Assembly: GCF_014803895.1 (NCBI RefSeq)
Contig: NZ_JAAVAU010000022.1
Coordinates: forward strand, 1-44,923
Length of the DNA: 44,923 bases
Source: Lactobacillus sp.
GTDB taxonomy: Bacteria > Bacillota > Bacilli > Lactobacillales > Lactobacillaceae
Direction of reading: 5' to 3'
In this document: positions 33,540 to 42,200 of the stretch, piece by piece
Numbering within the stretch: the first letter of the stretch is position 1
How the letters are laid out: each line of letters starts with the position of its first letter
Translations under genes and position numbers: made by a program
The notes under the pieces: generated by a model
What the model saw: only the letters and a program-made list of their open reading frames with translations
The model's database searches: none
What the model was told of the DNA's origin: nothing

Positions 33540-34007
33540 ATGGAATGTCCAAATTGTCATCAAAATTCTTCACGTGTAATTGATTCTCGTCCTAGTGATG
33601 AAAATCGTGCGATTAGAAGAAGAAGAGAATGTGAAAATTGTGGTTTTCGTTTTACTACCTTTGAAAGAGTGGAAAAAGCACCCTTATTAGTAGTTAAAAA
33701 TGATGGGACTCGTGAACCCTTTAACCGAGAAAAAATTTTACATGGAGTGGTAATGTCTGCTCAAAAACGTCCGGTCTCTAGTGAACAATTAAATACGCTA
33801 GTTGATCATGTTGATAATGCTATTCGAAAACAGGGCGTTAGTGAAATTTCATCTAAGGATATTGGTGAATATGTAATGAAGGAACTAGCAGATATTGACG
33901 ATGTAGCTTATATCCGTTTTGCAAGTATCTATCGTCAATTTAAGGATGTTTCTGGATTTATGGAGGCCATGGAAGATATGATGGCCAAACATGATAAGGA
34001 GAAGTAG
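33540..34007 (+). CDS. nrdR: Transcriptional repressor NrdR
   Basis: 155 aa. Zinc ribbon with C3, C6, C31 and C34, followed by an ATP-cone domain (about 46-136, from LLVVKNDGTREPFNREKI). Represses ribonucleotide reductase genes by binding NrdR boxes when dATP is high. Starts 5 nt after coaE. Confidence 0.97.
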   Translation: MECPNCHQNSSRVIDSRPSDENRAIRRRRECENCGFRFTTFERVEKAPLLVVKNDGTREPFNREKILHGVVMSAQKRPVSSEQLNTLVDHVDNAIRKQGVSEISSKDIGEYVMKELADIDDVAYIRFASIYRQFKDVSGFMEAMEDMMAKHDKEK

Positions 34008-34011
34008 CTAA

Positions 34012-35394
34012 ATGTTTGCAAGTACAGACCCCAAGGAGCCTTTTTATGTTGCAAATAAAGTAGAAATTGATAATGAAAAAGAAAGAGTTTTGACCCGTCT
34101 TTATCAGCCTTTAGTTGGAATATTAGGTGTCGGTCTGTATATAACGTTAATCAGTGAATTTGATAGTGTTCCTATTGCAGGTGATTATAAAACTCTCTAT
34201 CAATTACAAGATCAGACTAACAGTAGTTTAAAAGACCTCTTTAATAGTCTTCATCGCTTAGAAGCAACTGGCTTAGTAAAGACTTTTATTGGTGAAAATC
34301 CTATTTTAGGAGAAGTAATTATTTTTAAGCTCCAGTCTATTCCAACAGCTCAAGAATTTTTTAGAACATTTTTACTTTCAAGTCTTCTATTAGAAAAAGT
34401 AGGTTCTACAGCCTATCAACGATTAGTTAATGATTTTACTCCCCGTTCTTTTAAAGGTTTAGAGAATGCTCAAGAAGTGACGAGTAGCTTTTTTGATGTG
34501 TTTCATTTAAATAAAGAAAAGGCAATCGACCCTGAGCAAGAAGTAAAAGTAGCTGCCCAAAAAGTTGGTGATAAACCCAAGCGTCTGCTCAAGGTAGGAA
34601 ATAATTTAATCAAGGTTGATTGGCAATTTTTGATTGATAGTTTTGAAACTTATCATATTGATAGGAACGAAATTAATCTCCATAAAAGTGAGATTAGTCA
34701 AATCATTAATTTTTATAAATTAACGGAAATGGATTTTATTAATGTAACTTTGCCTACATTATCTGCCGCTGATAATAAGCTTGATATGCGGGCAATCCAA
34801 CTCTCAGCTAATGATAAGTTTGGTAGTCGAACGAATAGTAAGATTATTAGCGAACAAATTAAAAAGGCTAACGAAGAGAAAATAAAAAATAATATCGAAG
34901 CACCTGTTTTATCTGAAGAAGAAAAAGCCCTTGAAAGAGATATGAAAACTATTAAACCGGTAGACTTTTTGCAGGATTTGAAGTCAGCTAAGAGGCAAAT
35001 TGCTACTTCTTCTGAACGAGTAGTTGCTTTTAAAGTGGAAAATAATTACGGGATTAGTAGAGAATTAGCTAATGCGGTGATTTATGGATGCCTACAGTCG
35101 AACTTTTCTTTATATCTTCGAAGTGCAGAAACCATCATCAATGATTGGACAGCTCATGAAATAACGACGGCTGCCGAAGCAATTGTTTATATGAAAGAAC
35201 GTGCACAAGCAAAACAAGAGCGTAAACAGACTCAGACTACTAATAATTCCAAGCGTTATTATTCTAAGGCTTCAAAATCTACCCAACGAATCGATTGGAA
35301 TAATTATCATCCTGAATCTGAAGATGATACCCCGGATTTATCACAAGATGAAATTAATAAAATCTTTCGTAAATATGGGAAAGATAGTGAATAA
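34012..35394 (+). CDS. dnaB: Replication initiation and membrane attachment protein DnaB
   Basis: 460 aa. Gram-positive DnaB (not the helicase): N-terminal DnaB/DnaD winged-helix domain (YQPLVGILGVGLYI near residue 29; SLHRLEATGLVKTF), and a C-terminal DnaB_2 domain (about 320-400, VENNYGISRELANAVIYG) with a Lys/Gln-rich tail. Acts with DnaD and DnaI to load the replicative helicase at oriC and at restart sites. 4 nt after nrdR and 12 nt before dnaI. Confidence 0.93.
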   Translation: MFASTDPKEPFYVANKVEIDNEKERVLTRLYQPLVGILGVGLYITLISEFDSVPIAGDYKTLYQLQDQTNSSLKDLFNSLHRLEATGLVKTFIGENPILGEVIIFKLQSIPTAQEFFRTFLLSSLLLEKVGSTAYQRLVNDFTPRSFKGLENAQEVTSSFFDVFHLNKEKAIDPEQEVKVAAQKVGDKPKRLLKVGNNLIKVDWQFLIDSFETYHIDRNEINLHKSEISQIINFYKLTEMDFINVTLPTLSAADNKLDMRAIQLSANDKFGSRTNSKIISEQIKKANEEKIKNNIEAPVLSEEEKALERDMKTIKPVDFLQDLKSAKRQIATSSERVVAFKVENNYGISRELANAVIYGCLQSNFSLYLRSAETIINDWTAHEITTAAEAIVYMKERAQAKQERKQTQTTNNSKRYYSKASKSTQRIDWNNYHPESEDDTPDLSQDEINKIFRKYGKDSE

Positions 35395-35406
35395 GGTGGT
35401 GAAGTA

Positions 35407-36309
35407 ATGGAATCAATTGGAGACATATTAAAAAATATCATTGATGGAAAACATTTGAATCAAGATCAAACACAAATTAGGGAAACTGCTTTACAAAATC
35501 AAGATGTTCAAAAATTTCTTTCAGAAAATAAAATAGACCAAGCAACTCTTGAACGTTCGATGGATAATCTAGTTTTTTACGTTCAGCAATTAAATTCTGC
35601 AAGTAATCAACGGGTTATGGCGGGTTATCGTCCAAAATTGTTTTTAAATGGTAATGTGATTGATATAACTTATGCACCTACTGAGCAAAAGCAAAAAGAG
35701 GATGAAAATTCTGCGGCAGCAAAAAGAATAGAATTAATTGATTTACCCGAAAAGTTGCGTCATGTAGAATTAGAAGAAGTAGACCAAAATCCTGATAGGA
35801 TGAAGGCTATTTCTGAAATAGCTAGGTTCTTAATAGAATTTGATAATAATAAGCATGCACGTGGCCTTTATTTAGAAGGAGATTTTGGAGTAGGAAAGAC
35901 CTACTTATTGGCTGCTTTAGCTAATTCAGTGGCGAGAAAAGGTGTCAAGGTAATCTTTTTACATGTACCATCTTTTATTGCCAGTTTAAGTAGTCATTTT
36001 GGCGATAATAGCCTAAATGATGAAATAGAGCGGATTGCTAATGCACCTGTTGTAATTTTTGATGATATTGGAGCAGAAACACTTAGTGAGTGGTCTCGTG
36101 ATGATGTATTAGGTGTAATTTTGCAAAAACGGATGGATAATGAATTACCTACATTTTTCAGCTCTAATTTAAATTTAACTATGCTAAATGAGCATTTTGC
36201 TCAAGTAAAAAATAGTAATAATAGTTTAAAGGCTGAGCGTTTAATGGAAAGAATTAATTTTGTAAGTAAAGAAGTTCGTGTTCTTGGTAAAAATCGACGT
36301 TATCGTTAA
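35407..36309 (+). CDS. dnaI: Primosomal protein DnaI (helicase loader ATPase)
   Basis: 300 aa. N-terminal helicase-interaction domain (about 1-130) and AAA+ domain: Walker A EGDFGVGKTYLL near 156-168, Walker B VVIFDDIGAE near 216-225, and Arg finger region near the end (LMERINFVSKEVRVLG). Loads the replicative helicase with DnaB. GGTGGTG precedes ATG. No strong terminator follows; a separate promoter for thrS starts 18 nt after the stop. Confidence 0.95.
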   Translation: MESIGDILKNIIDGKHLNQDQTQIRETALQNQDVQKFLSENKIDQATLERSMDNLVFYVQQLNSASNQRVMAGYRPKLFLNGNVIDITYAPTEQKQKEDENSAAAKRIELIDLPEKLRHVELEEVDQNPDRMKAISEIARFLIEFDNNKHARGLYLEGDFGVGKTYLLAALANSVARKGVKVIFLHVPSFIASLSSHFGDNSLNDEIERIANAPVVIFDDIGAETLSEWSRDDVLGVILQKRMDNELPTFFSSNLNLTMLNEHFAQVKNSNNSLKAERLMERINFVSKEVRVLGKNRRYR

Positions 36310-36326
36310 AAAATTGATTTTTTCCC

Positions 36327-36354
36327 TTGCATCTAATTGCGTAGCTAGTATAAT
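36327..36354 (+). promoter_or_regulatory. thrS promoter
   Basis: TTGCAT (36327-36332), 16-bp spacer, TATAAT (36349-36354). Confidence 0.8.
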
Positions 36355-36360
36355 GAGAAA

Positions 36361-36590
36361 AGATGAGAGACATGACTGTTTTCACCACAGAGACAAGAGC
36401 CGAGTTCTGGAAGCTCTTGATAGAAGGCAGCCCCAACTTTCTTCAGCCCAATTTTATTATATTTTGGTTAGGTACCATTAACGACCTTAGAGGAACTAGT
36501 AGGATTACTAGTTCGAATTTTGGGTGGAACCACGTAATTAACGTCCCAGCACTTTTTATTAGTGCTGGGATTTTTTATTTGGAGGTAAAT
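36361..36590 (+). promoter_or_regulatory. T-box riboswitch of thrS, tRNA-Thr specific
   Basis: The T-box sequence TGGGTGGAACCACG is at 36521-36534. Upstream stem I ends with GGTACCATT, in which ACC (36474-36476) is the likely Thr specifier. A short stem GAACTAGT / ACTAGTTC lies at 36493-36514. The terminator TCCCAGCACT / AGTGCTGGGA (36544-36553 / 36561-36570) with a T run precedes the ribosome binding site. Uncharged tRNA-Thr would favour antitermination and thrS expression. Confidence 0.92.
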
Positions 36591-36594
36591 ATAT

Positions 36595-38526
36595 ATGAGT
36601 TTTGCTGTAACTTTGCCAGATGGCTCAAAGAAAGAATTTGACAAACCAGTATCAGTTAAGGATTTAGCTTCATCAATTGCAACTTCTCTTGGAAAAGCAG
36701 CTGTTGGTGCCAAAATTAATGGTGTAATGAAGCCATTAGAATACGTAGTTGATGGTGACGTAGAAGCTGCAATTATTACTGATAAAGACGAAGAAGGCTT
36801 AGATATTTTACGTGCTACTACTGCATTCTTATTTGAAGCGGTTGTCAAGCGTGAATACGGCGATGTTCGTTTAGGTGAACATGTTGCTGATGAAGGTGGT
36901 TTCTTTGTTGATACTGATAAAGAAAACCAAATCAAGGTTACTGAATTACCAAAGCTTGAAAAGGCAATGCAAAAAGCTATCAAGAATGGTGAAAAGATTG
37001 AATACACTACTATGAAGAAGAGTGAACTTGAAGAAATCTTTAAAGATGATCCATTCAAGCTAGACTTACTCAAAAAAGAAGCTGACGAAGTTGCAGTTTA
37101 CAAGTTAGGTGACTTTGTAGACTTTGGTTTTGAAGCATTATTACCAAACACTGGAAAAATTAAGCAATTTAAGTTATTGTCAGTTGCCGGTGCTTATTGG
37201 ATGGGTAAGTCTTCTAATCCAATGCTTCAAAGAATCTTTGGTACTGCATTCTTTAAGAAGGCCGATTTGGATGCTGATATCAAACGCCGTGAAGAGATTA
37301 AAGAAAGAGACCACAGAACTATTGGTAGAGACTTAGACTTATTCTTTGTTGATCCTAAGGTTGGTGCAGGTCTTCCTTACTGGATGCCAAATGGTGCAAC
37401 TATTCGTCGTGTAATTGAACGTTATATCATCGATAAAGAAGTTGGAGATGGCTATAAACACGTTTATACACCAGTTTTGATGAATTTGGATGCTTATAAG
37501 ACATCTGGTCACTGGGCACACTATCGTGAAGATATGTTCCCACCAATGGATATGGGTGATGGCGAAATGCTTGAATTACGTCCAATGAACTGCCCAAGTC
37601 ACATTCAAATCTACAAGCACCACATTCGTTCATACCGTGATTTACCACTTCGTATTGCGGAATTAGGTATGATGCATAGATATGAAAAGTCTGGTGCTTT
37701 ATCAGGTCTTCAACGTGTACGTGAAATGACTTTAAATGATGGTCATACTTTTGTTGAATTAGATCAAGTTCAAGAAGAATTTGCTAAAGTTTTGAAGTTA
37801 ATTATGGATGTTTACAAGGACTTTGATATCACTGATTACTACTTCAGACTTTCTTACCGTGATCCTAAGAATACTGATAAGTACTACGCAAATGATGAAA
37901 TGTGGGAAAGAAGTCAAACTATGCTTAAGGCAGCTATGGATGACCTTGGCCTTGACTATGTTGAAGCAGAAGGTGAAGCCGCATTCTACGGTCCTAAGCT
38001 TGATATTCAAACTAAGACTGCTTTGGGTAATGATGAAACTATGTCAACTATCCAATTAGACTTCATGCTTCCAGAAAGATTTGGCTTAACTTACGTAGGT
38101 AAAGATGGTGAAGAACACCGTCCAGTTATGATTCACCGTGGTATTGTTGGTACGATGGAAAGATTCATTGCTTACCTTATTGAAATTTACAAGGGTGCAT
38201 TCCCAACTTGGCTTGCCCCAGTTCAAGCAAGAATTATTCCTGTTAACCTTGATGCTCATAACGACTATGCTAAGAAGGTAGAAGAAGAACTTACTAAGCG
38301 TGGATTTAGAGCAGAAGTAGATACTCGTAATGAAAAATTAGGTTACAAGATCCGTGAATCTCAAACCCAAAAGTTACCTTATACTTTAGTTTTAGGGGAT
38401 GAAGAAATGAACGCGGGTAACGTAAATGTTCGTCCTTATGGTACTGAAGAACAAAATACAATGAGTTTAGACGAATTCCTCAAGATGATTGATGAAGATG
38501 TTAAGTCATACTCACGTGAAAATTAA
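36595..38526 (+). CDS. thrS: Threonyl-tRNA synthetase
   Basis: 643 aa, full length. N-terminal TGS domain (about 1-65), the editing domain (about 65-225), and class II catalytic core with [20 protein letters not shown] (zinc ligand Cys) near 324-343, [16 protein letters not shown] near 361, and the C-terminal anticodon-binding domain (from about 535, [20 protein letters not shown]). TTGGAGG about 8 nt before ATG. Regulated by the Thr T-box in its leader. Terminated by a strong hairpin. Confidence 0.97.
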   Translation: MSFAVTLPDGSKKEFDKPVSVKDLASSIATSLGKAAVGAKINGVMKPLEYVVDGDVEAAIITDKDEEGLDILRATTAFLFEAVVKREYGDVRLGEHVADEGGFFVDTDKENQIKVTELPKLEKAMQKAIKNGEKIEYTTMKKSELEEIFKDDPFKLDLLKKEADEVAVYKLGDFVDFGFEALLPNTGKIKQFKLLSVAGAYWMGKSSNPMLQRIFGTAFFKKADLDADIKRREEIKERDHRTIGRDLDLFFVDPKVGAGLPYWMPNGATIRRVIERYIIDKEVGDGYKHVYTPVLMNLDAYKTSGHWAHYREDMFPPMDMGDGEMLELRPMNCPSHIQIYKHHIRSYRDLPLRIAELGMMHRYEKSGALSGLQRVREMTLNDGHTFVELDQVQEEFAKVLKLIMDVYKDFDITDYYFRLSYRDPKNTDKYYANDEMWERSQTMLKAAMDDLGLDYVEAEGEAAFYGPKLDIQTKTALGNDETMSTIQLDFMLPERFGLTYVGKDGEEHRPVMIHRGIVGTMERFIAYLIEIYKGAFPTWLAPVQARIIPVNLDAHNDYAKKVEEELTKRGFRAEVDTRNEKLGYKIRESQTQKLPYTLVLGDEEMNAGNVNVRPYGTEEQNTMSLDEFLKMIDEDVKSYSREN

Positions 38527-38542
38527 TAATTTATAAAAAAAT

Positions 38543-38579
38543 AAATCATGTTCTGATTTTTTCAGAGCATGATTTTTTT
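38543..38579 (+). terminator. Terminator after thrS
   Basis: AAATCATGTTCTG / CAGAGCATGATTT (one G-U pair) with a T6 loop and T7 run. Confidence 0.92.
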
Positions 38580-38895
38580 ATATTTTTGTAAAGATAGTGT
38601 ATCTTTTTTTGGAAGTTTTTGTGAAGAAAGTGTGAATTTTTTCTTTACTAGTTATTTTATGTAAACGGATACATTTACAAAAATTGGAAAAATTTTATAT
38701 TAAATAACTAAAAAATTAAAATAATAAATAATTCTCAAATTATAAATCAAAAAGTTAATATTATAACTCGGTTAAACCTTATAATTACTGGATTAATACT
38801 AATGTGATTAGATAACAACGAACACCCAAAAAAGACTAATTTCCCACTTTTTTTGGTGTTATTTAATAAAAGCTAAAATAAATTTTGAAGAGGGC
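38580..38895. other. Non-coding AT-rich region upstream of the adhesin promoter
   Basis: About 315 bp with no reading frame of note. It holds a TATAAT at 38780-38785 and a stem AACACC-AAAAAAG / CTTTTTT-GGTGTT at about 38821-38861, which may be a terminator or attenuator of an unknown short RNA. No gene assigned. Confidence 0.4.
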
Positions 38896-38925
38896 TTGAC
38901 CCCCCCGATTTGTTTGTGGTAAAAG
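38896..38925 (+). promoter_or_regulatory. Probable adhesin promoter with C7 tract in the spacer
   Basis: TTGACC (38896-38901) followed by a spacer beginning with more C (C7 in total, 38900-38906) and -10-like TAAAAG (38920-38925), 18-bp spacer. It stands about 285 nt before the start codon. Confidence 0.5.
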
Positions 38926-38929
38926 ATGG

Positions 38930-39209
38930 TTGTAACGGATGAAGCACGTTTTAGTTGAAAGGGTTATAAAACAAAAACGTGTTATCTAAAATTAATATTC
39001 AATACCGCTTCCGCAAATGGAGCATAAATAAAATATTTTAGTTGATGTGAAATAATGAAATAGCTTTAAAGAGCTACTTAATTACTCATTAATTTACAGA
39101 GACTAAGCCATAACTTTATCAATTGTTGAAGGAGCAAATGATGAAGTTAGGGTAACCGTTGATGCTAAAAGTGGTTTAACCACTTATGAGTTTGAGGAGA
39201 ATTATTATT
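38930..39209 (+). promoter_or_regulatory. Structured ~280-nt 5' leader of the adhesin
   Basis: CACGTTTT / AAAACGTG (38945-38952 / 38974-38981) forms a stem near the 5' end. AAGGAG (39129-39134) precedes ATGATG and a 4- to 5-codon frame MMKLG stop (39138-39155). Then comes a perfect palindrome AAGTGGTT-T-AACCACTT (39169-39185), 8 nt before the adhesin's GAGGAG site. This arrangement could allow translation control. No sequence family recognised. Confidence 0.45.
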
Positions 39210-42200
39210 ATGTTATCAAAGAATAATTATCAAGAAAAAATTAAGAAGATGGAACCTAAGCAAGATCGGTTCTCTATTCGTAAATTTACTGTAGGTACTG
39301 CTTCAGTATTAATCGGTTCATTCATTATGGGTGTAACTAGTGCTCATGTTGTTCACGCAGATACTGTTGAAGGTAATAATGACAGTGAAAAATCTGATGC
39401 AACTGATGCTATCCAAGATACTAAGACAATTAATATTACTGAAGCAAGTTCTGCTGCTGACCAAACTAGTGCAGCTTCATCTAGCGAAGCAGAATCTAGT
39501 GTAGCTTCATCTAGCGCAGTTGAATCAGACAGCACTAATACTTCAAGTTTTGCTGCTACATCTGCTAATAGTGAAAATTCTTCCGCAAAAGAATTTAGTG
39601 CAGTTGATAATTCTAAGAGCTTTACTACTGTTGGTAGTGCACAAGCAACTACAACTAAAAGTAGCGCTTCTGATGTAGCTTCTACCAAGGAAGCTGCAAG
39701 TTCTGCTCAAAATAAGGCTCAATCACAATCCGCTCAAACTAGTGAAAATAGTACTGCAACTAGTGAAAATAATGCCGCTAAGAGTAGTTCTGCTACAGCT
39801 AACTTAGATACAGCTACAGTTAAAAATTCAGTAGCTACTGAAACAACTCAATCAGCTGCAGCTACTAGTTCTTTTAATTCAGCAGATAGTAGTGCTGCCT
39901 CCGCTTCAACAGCAACTACTAATACTCTTGATTTAAATACTGATACTCTTTCAACTGATGCAGCTCAATTAGATACTAATACTTCTAAAGATGCACAAGC
40001 TTTAAAGACTGCTTCATTATTAAGAACTTCTTTAGTTCAATTAGCAGCTAATGCAAATGATGTAACTACTGATAGTCAAACTAAGTCCAGTGATACTGTA
40101 AAGCCTATTACTAGTTTTGCTGAGTTACAGTCTGCTGCAAGTAGTGGTGAAAAGAGTGTTACTATTTCTGGTAACATTACTGCAGTTACTGACTTAAATA
40201 TTAATAGCGATTTTACTATCAATGGTACAGATAATGCATCATTAACTTTTACTAATTCATCTGCTATTAACAACAATGGTAATTTAACTTTAAATAATCT
40301 TACTATTAATGGTTCCATTAAAGGTACTGGTACTGTTACCGTTGAAGGAACTGTAAATTCTAATGTTACTGATGCTAGTGCTGATACTCTATCAAATGAT
40401 GAGATGGATACCCAAATTGGTCAACACTCAGGTGATGGTGTAAAGAGTAGCAACTGGAAAGCAGCTAACATTTCTGCTTCTAAAGTTGATGTTGAACAAG
40501 GAGCAACTTTAAATATTAATCGTGACATCACTGGTGACGGTATTGCTTTAACTGGTGGTGCTGCAACATTTACAGATGATGGTTCAACTTTTGGTAAAAC
40601 TACTCCATCTAATGATAAGGGTACTTTAACTGTTGGTATTAACAGTACTTTAACTATTAACTTAAAGGATGCTACAACAGCTAGTCGTTCAAATGAAAGT
40701 AAGTCTAGTTTAGATAACGCTTCTGCTGGTATTCGTGCAGTTAATAATGGTCACGTAACTACTGGTGATAGTGCTCAAATTACAATTAATGCAGGACATG
40801 GACGTGCTATTGTATTTAATGAACCATTTGGTGGTACAACTTCAGTACAACAAAGTAGTAATTTGGAAACTGGCTGGTACAGAAATAGAAGTACTACACG
40901 TGATAAATCTTACGCTCAAGACACTAATAACTCAGTAGTATTTGGTGATTCAAACGTAGTTAATATTACTGGTCGTGATGGTATTTTAATTGGTAATAGA
41001 AGTCTTTTCCAAACTGGTGATCACAGTAAAGTTCACATTGACTCTAAGGGTAATGGTGCTGGACTTTTAGGTGATGCATTCAGTGTTGTTGAAGTATCAC
41101 CTCAATCAGAACTTATTTTAACTTCTGACGGTAAAGATAGATCAGGTCAATGGAGTGGTGGTAACTTTATTGGACTTGGTGAAAATGGTCAATTCCGTGT
41201 AGAACACGATGCTACATTTAAATATACCTTAGTTAACCGTAAAGGTACTCCAGATCCAAACGCATATGACGATAACATGAATATTATCTCAACCAACAGT
41301 AAATCTAAGCCTTTAGTTTATGTTGGTAATAACGCAGTCTTTGATGGTCAAAGTGACTACACAGACTACTATGGTGAAATTTTTGCCTTCCCACTAGGTG
41401 GTAGTACTAATGGTGTATTCCAAATTGATGGTGCAAAATATGTTAACTGGCAAAAGACTGCTACTGTATATGCTCACTCTAACCATGGTAACTTGTACTA
41501 CTCAATGGGTAAGAGTTTGATTGATGCTACTTCTCAAGATGGTCAATCATACTACGTCTTCAAGTGGAACAATAAAGACTTTAACGGTAAAACAGATACT
41601 TTTGATGATTCAACTGTAGATTCAACTAAGCAATCATTACAAAACTTTATTAATAGTTCAAGTGAATATTGGCAAAATGTTACTCACTTGGCAACTTCTT
41701 ACAGTAAGAACGGTAATTCTTCAGAATTCCCAGGTCACTATGTTGATAGTGTTTCTATGAATGGTGATGCCACTGCTGGTATGAAGAATGGTACTGCACT
41801 TAATAACTTTAAAGGTGGAGATGATGGATTCGATCCTGAAAGTTCACAACGTTTAGTTTTAGTTGCAACTATTATTCCTACTCAAGAAGATCAAACTGAA
41901 CAAGTTAAGGATCCATACCAAGTAATTGTCAAAGAAAATGATGAACTTAAACCAGGTGAAGTTCGAGTTGTTCAAAAGGGTGTTGATGGTTTAAAGCGTA
42001 CCACCACTACTACTTACTACAATGTTGATCCTTCAAGTGGTAATAAGACTCTTGATACTACTAAAGGTGATAATGGTGTAGAAACTACTACTACTGTTCT
42101 TAACGAAAAGCAAGATGAAATCATCGAAGTAGGTCCACAAACTGCAACTATTAATTACGTTCACCAAACTGGTACAGATGCTCAAGGTAATCCAACTTAT

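Noticed and set aside
39353..40318. Minus-strand open frames opposite the adhesin's Ser/Ala-rich region and beta region
   Set aside because: They are mirror frames of repetitive codons (GCT/AGT); no SD, no recognisable protein.
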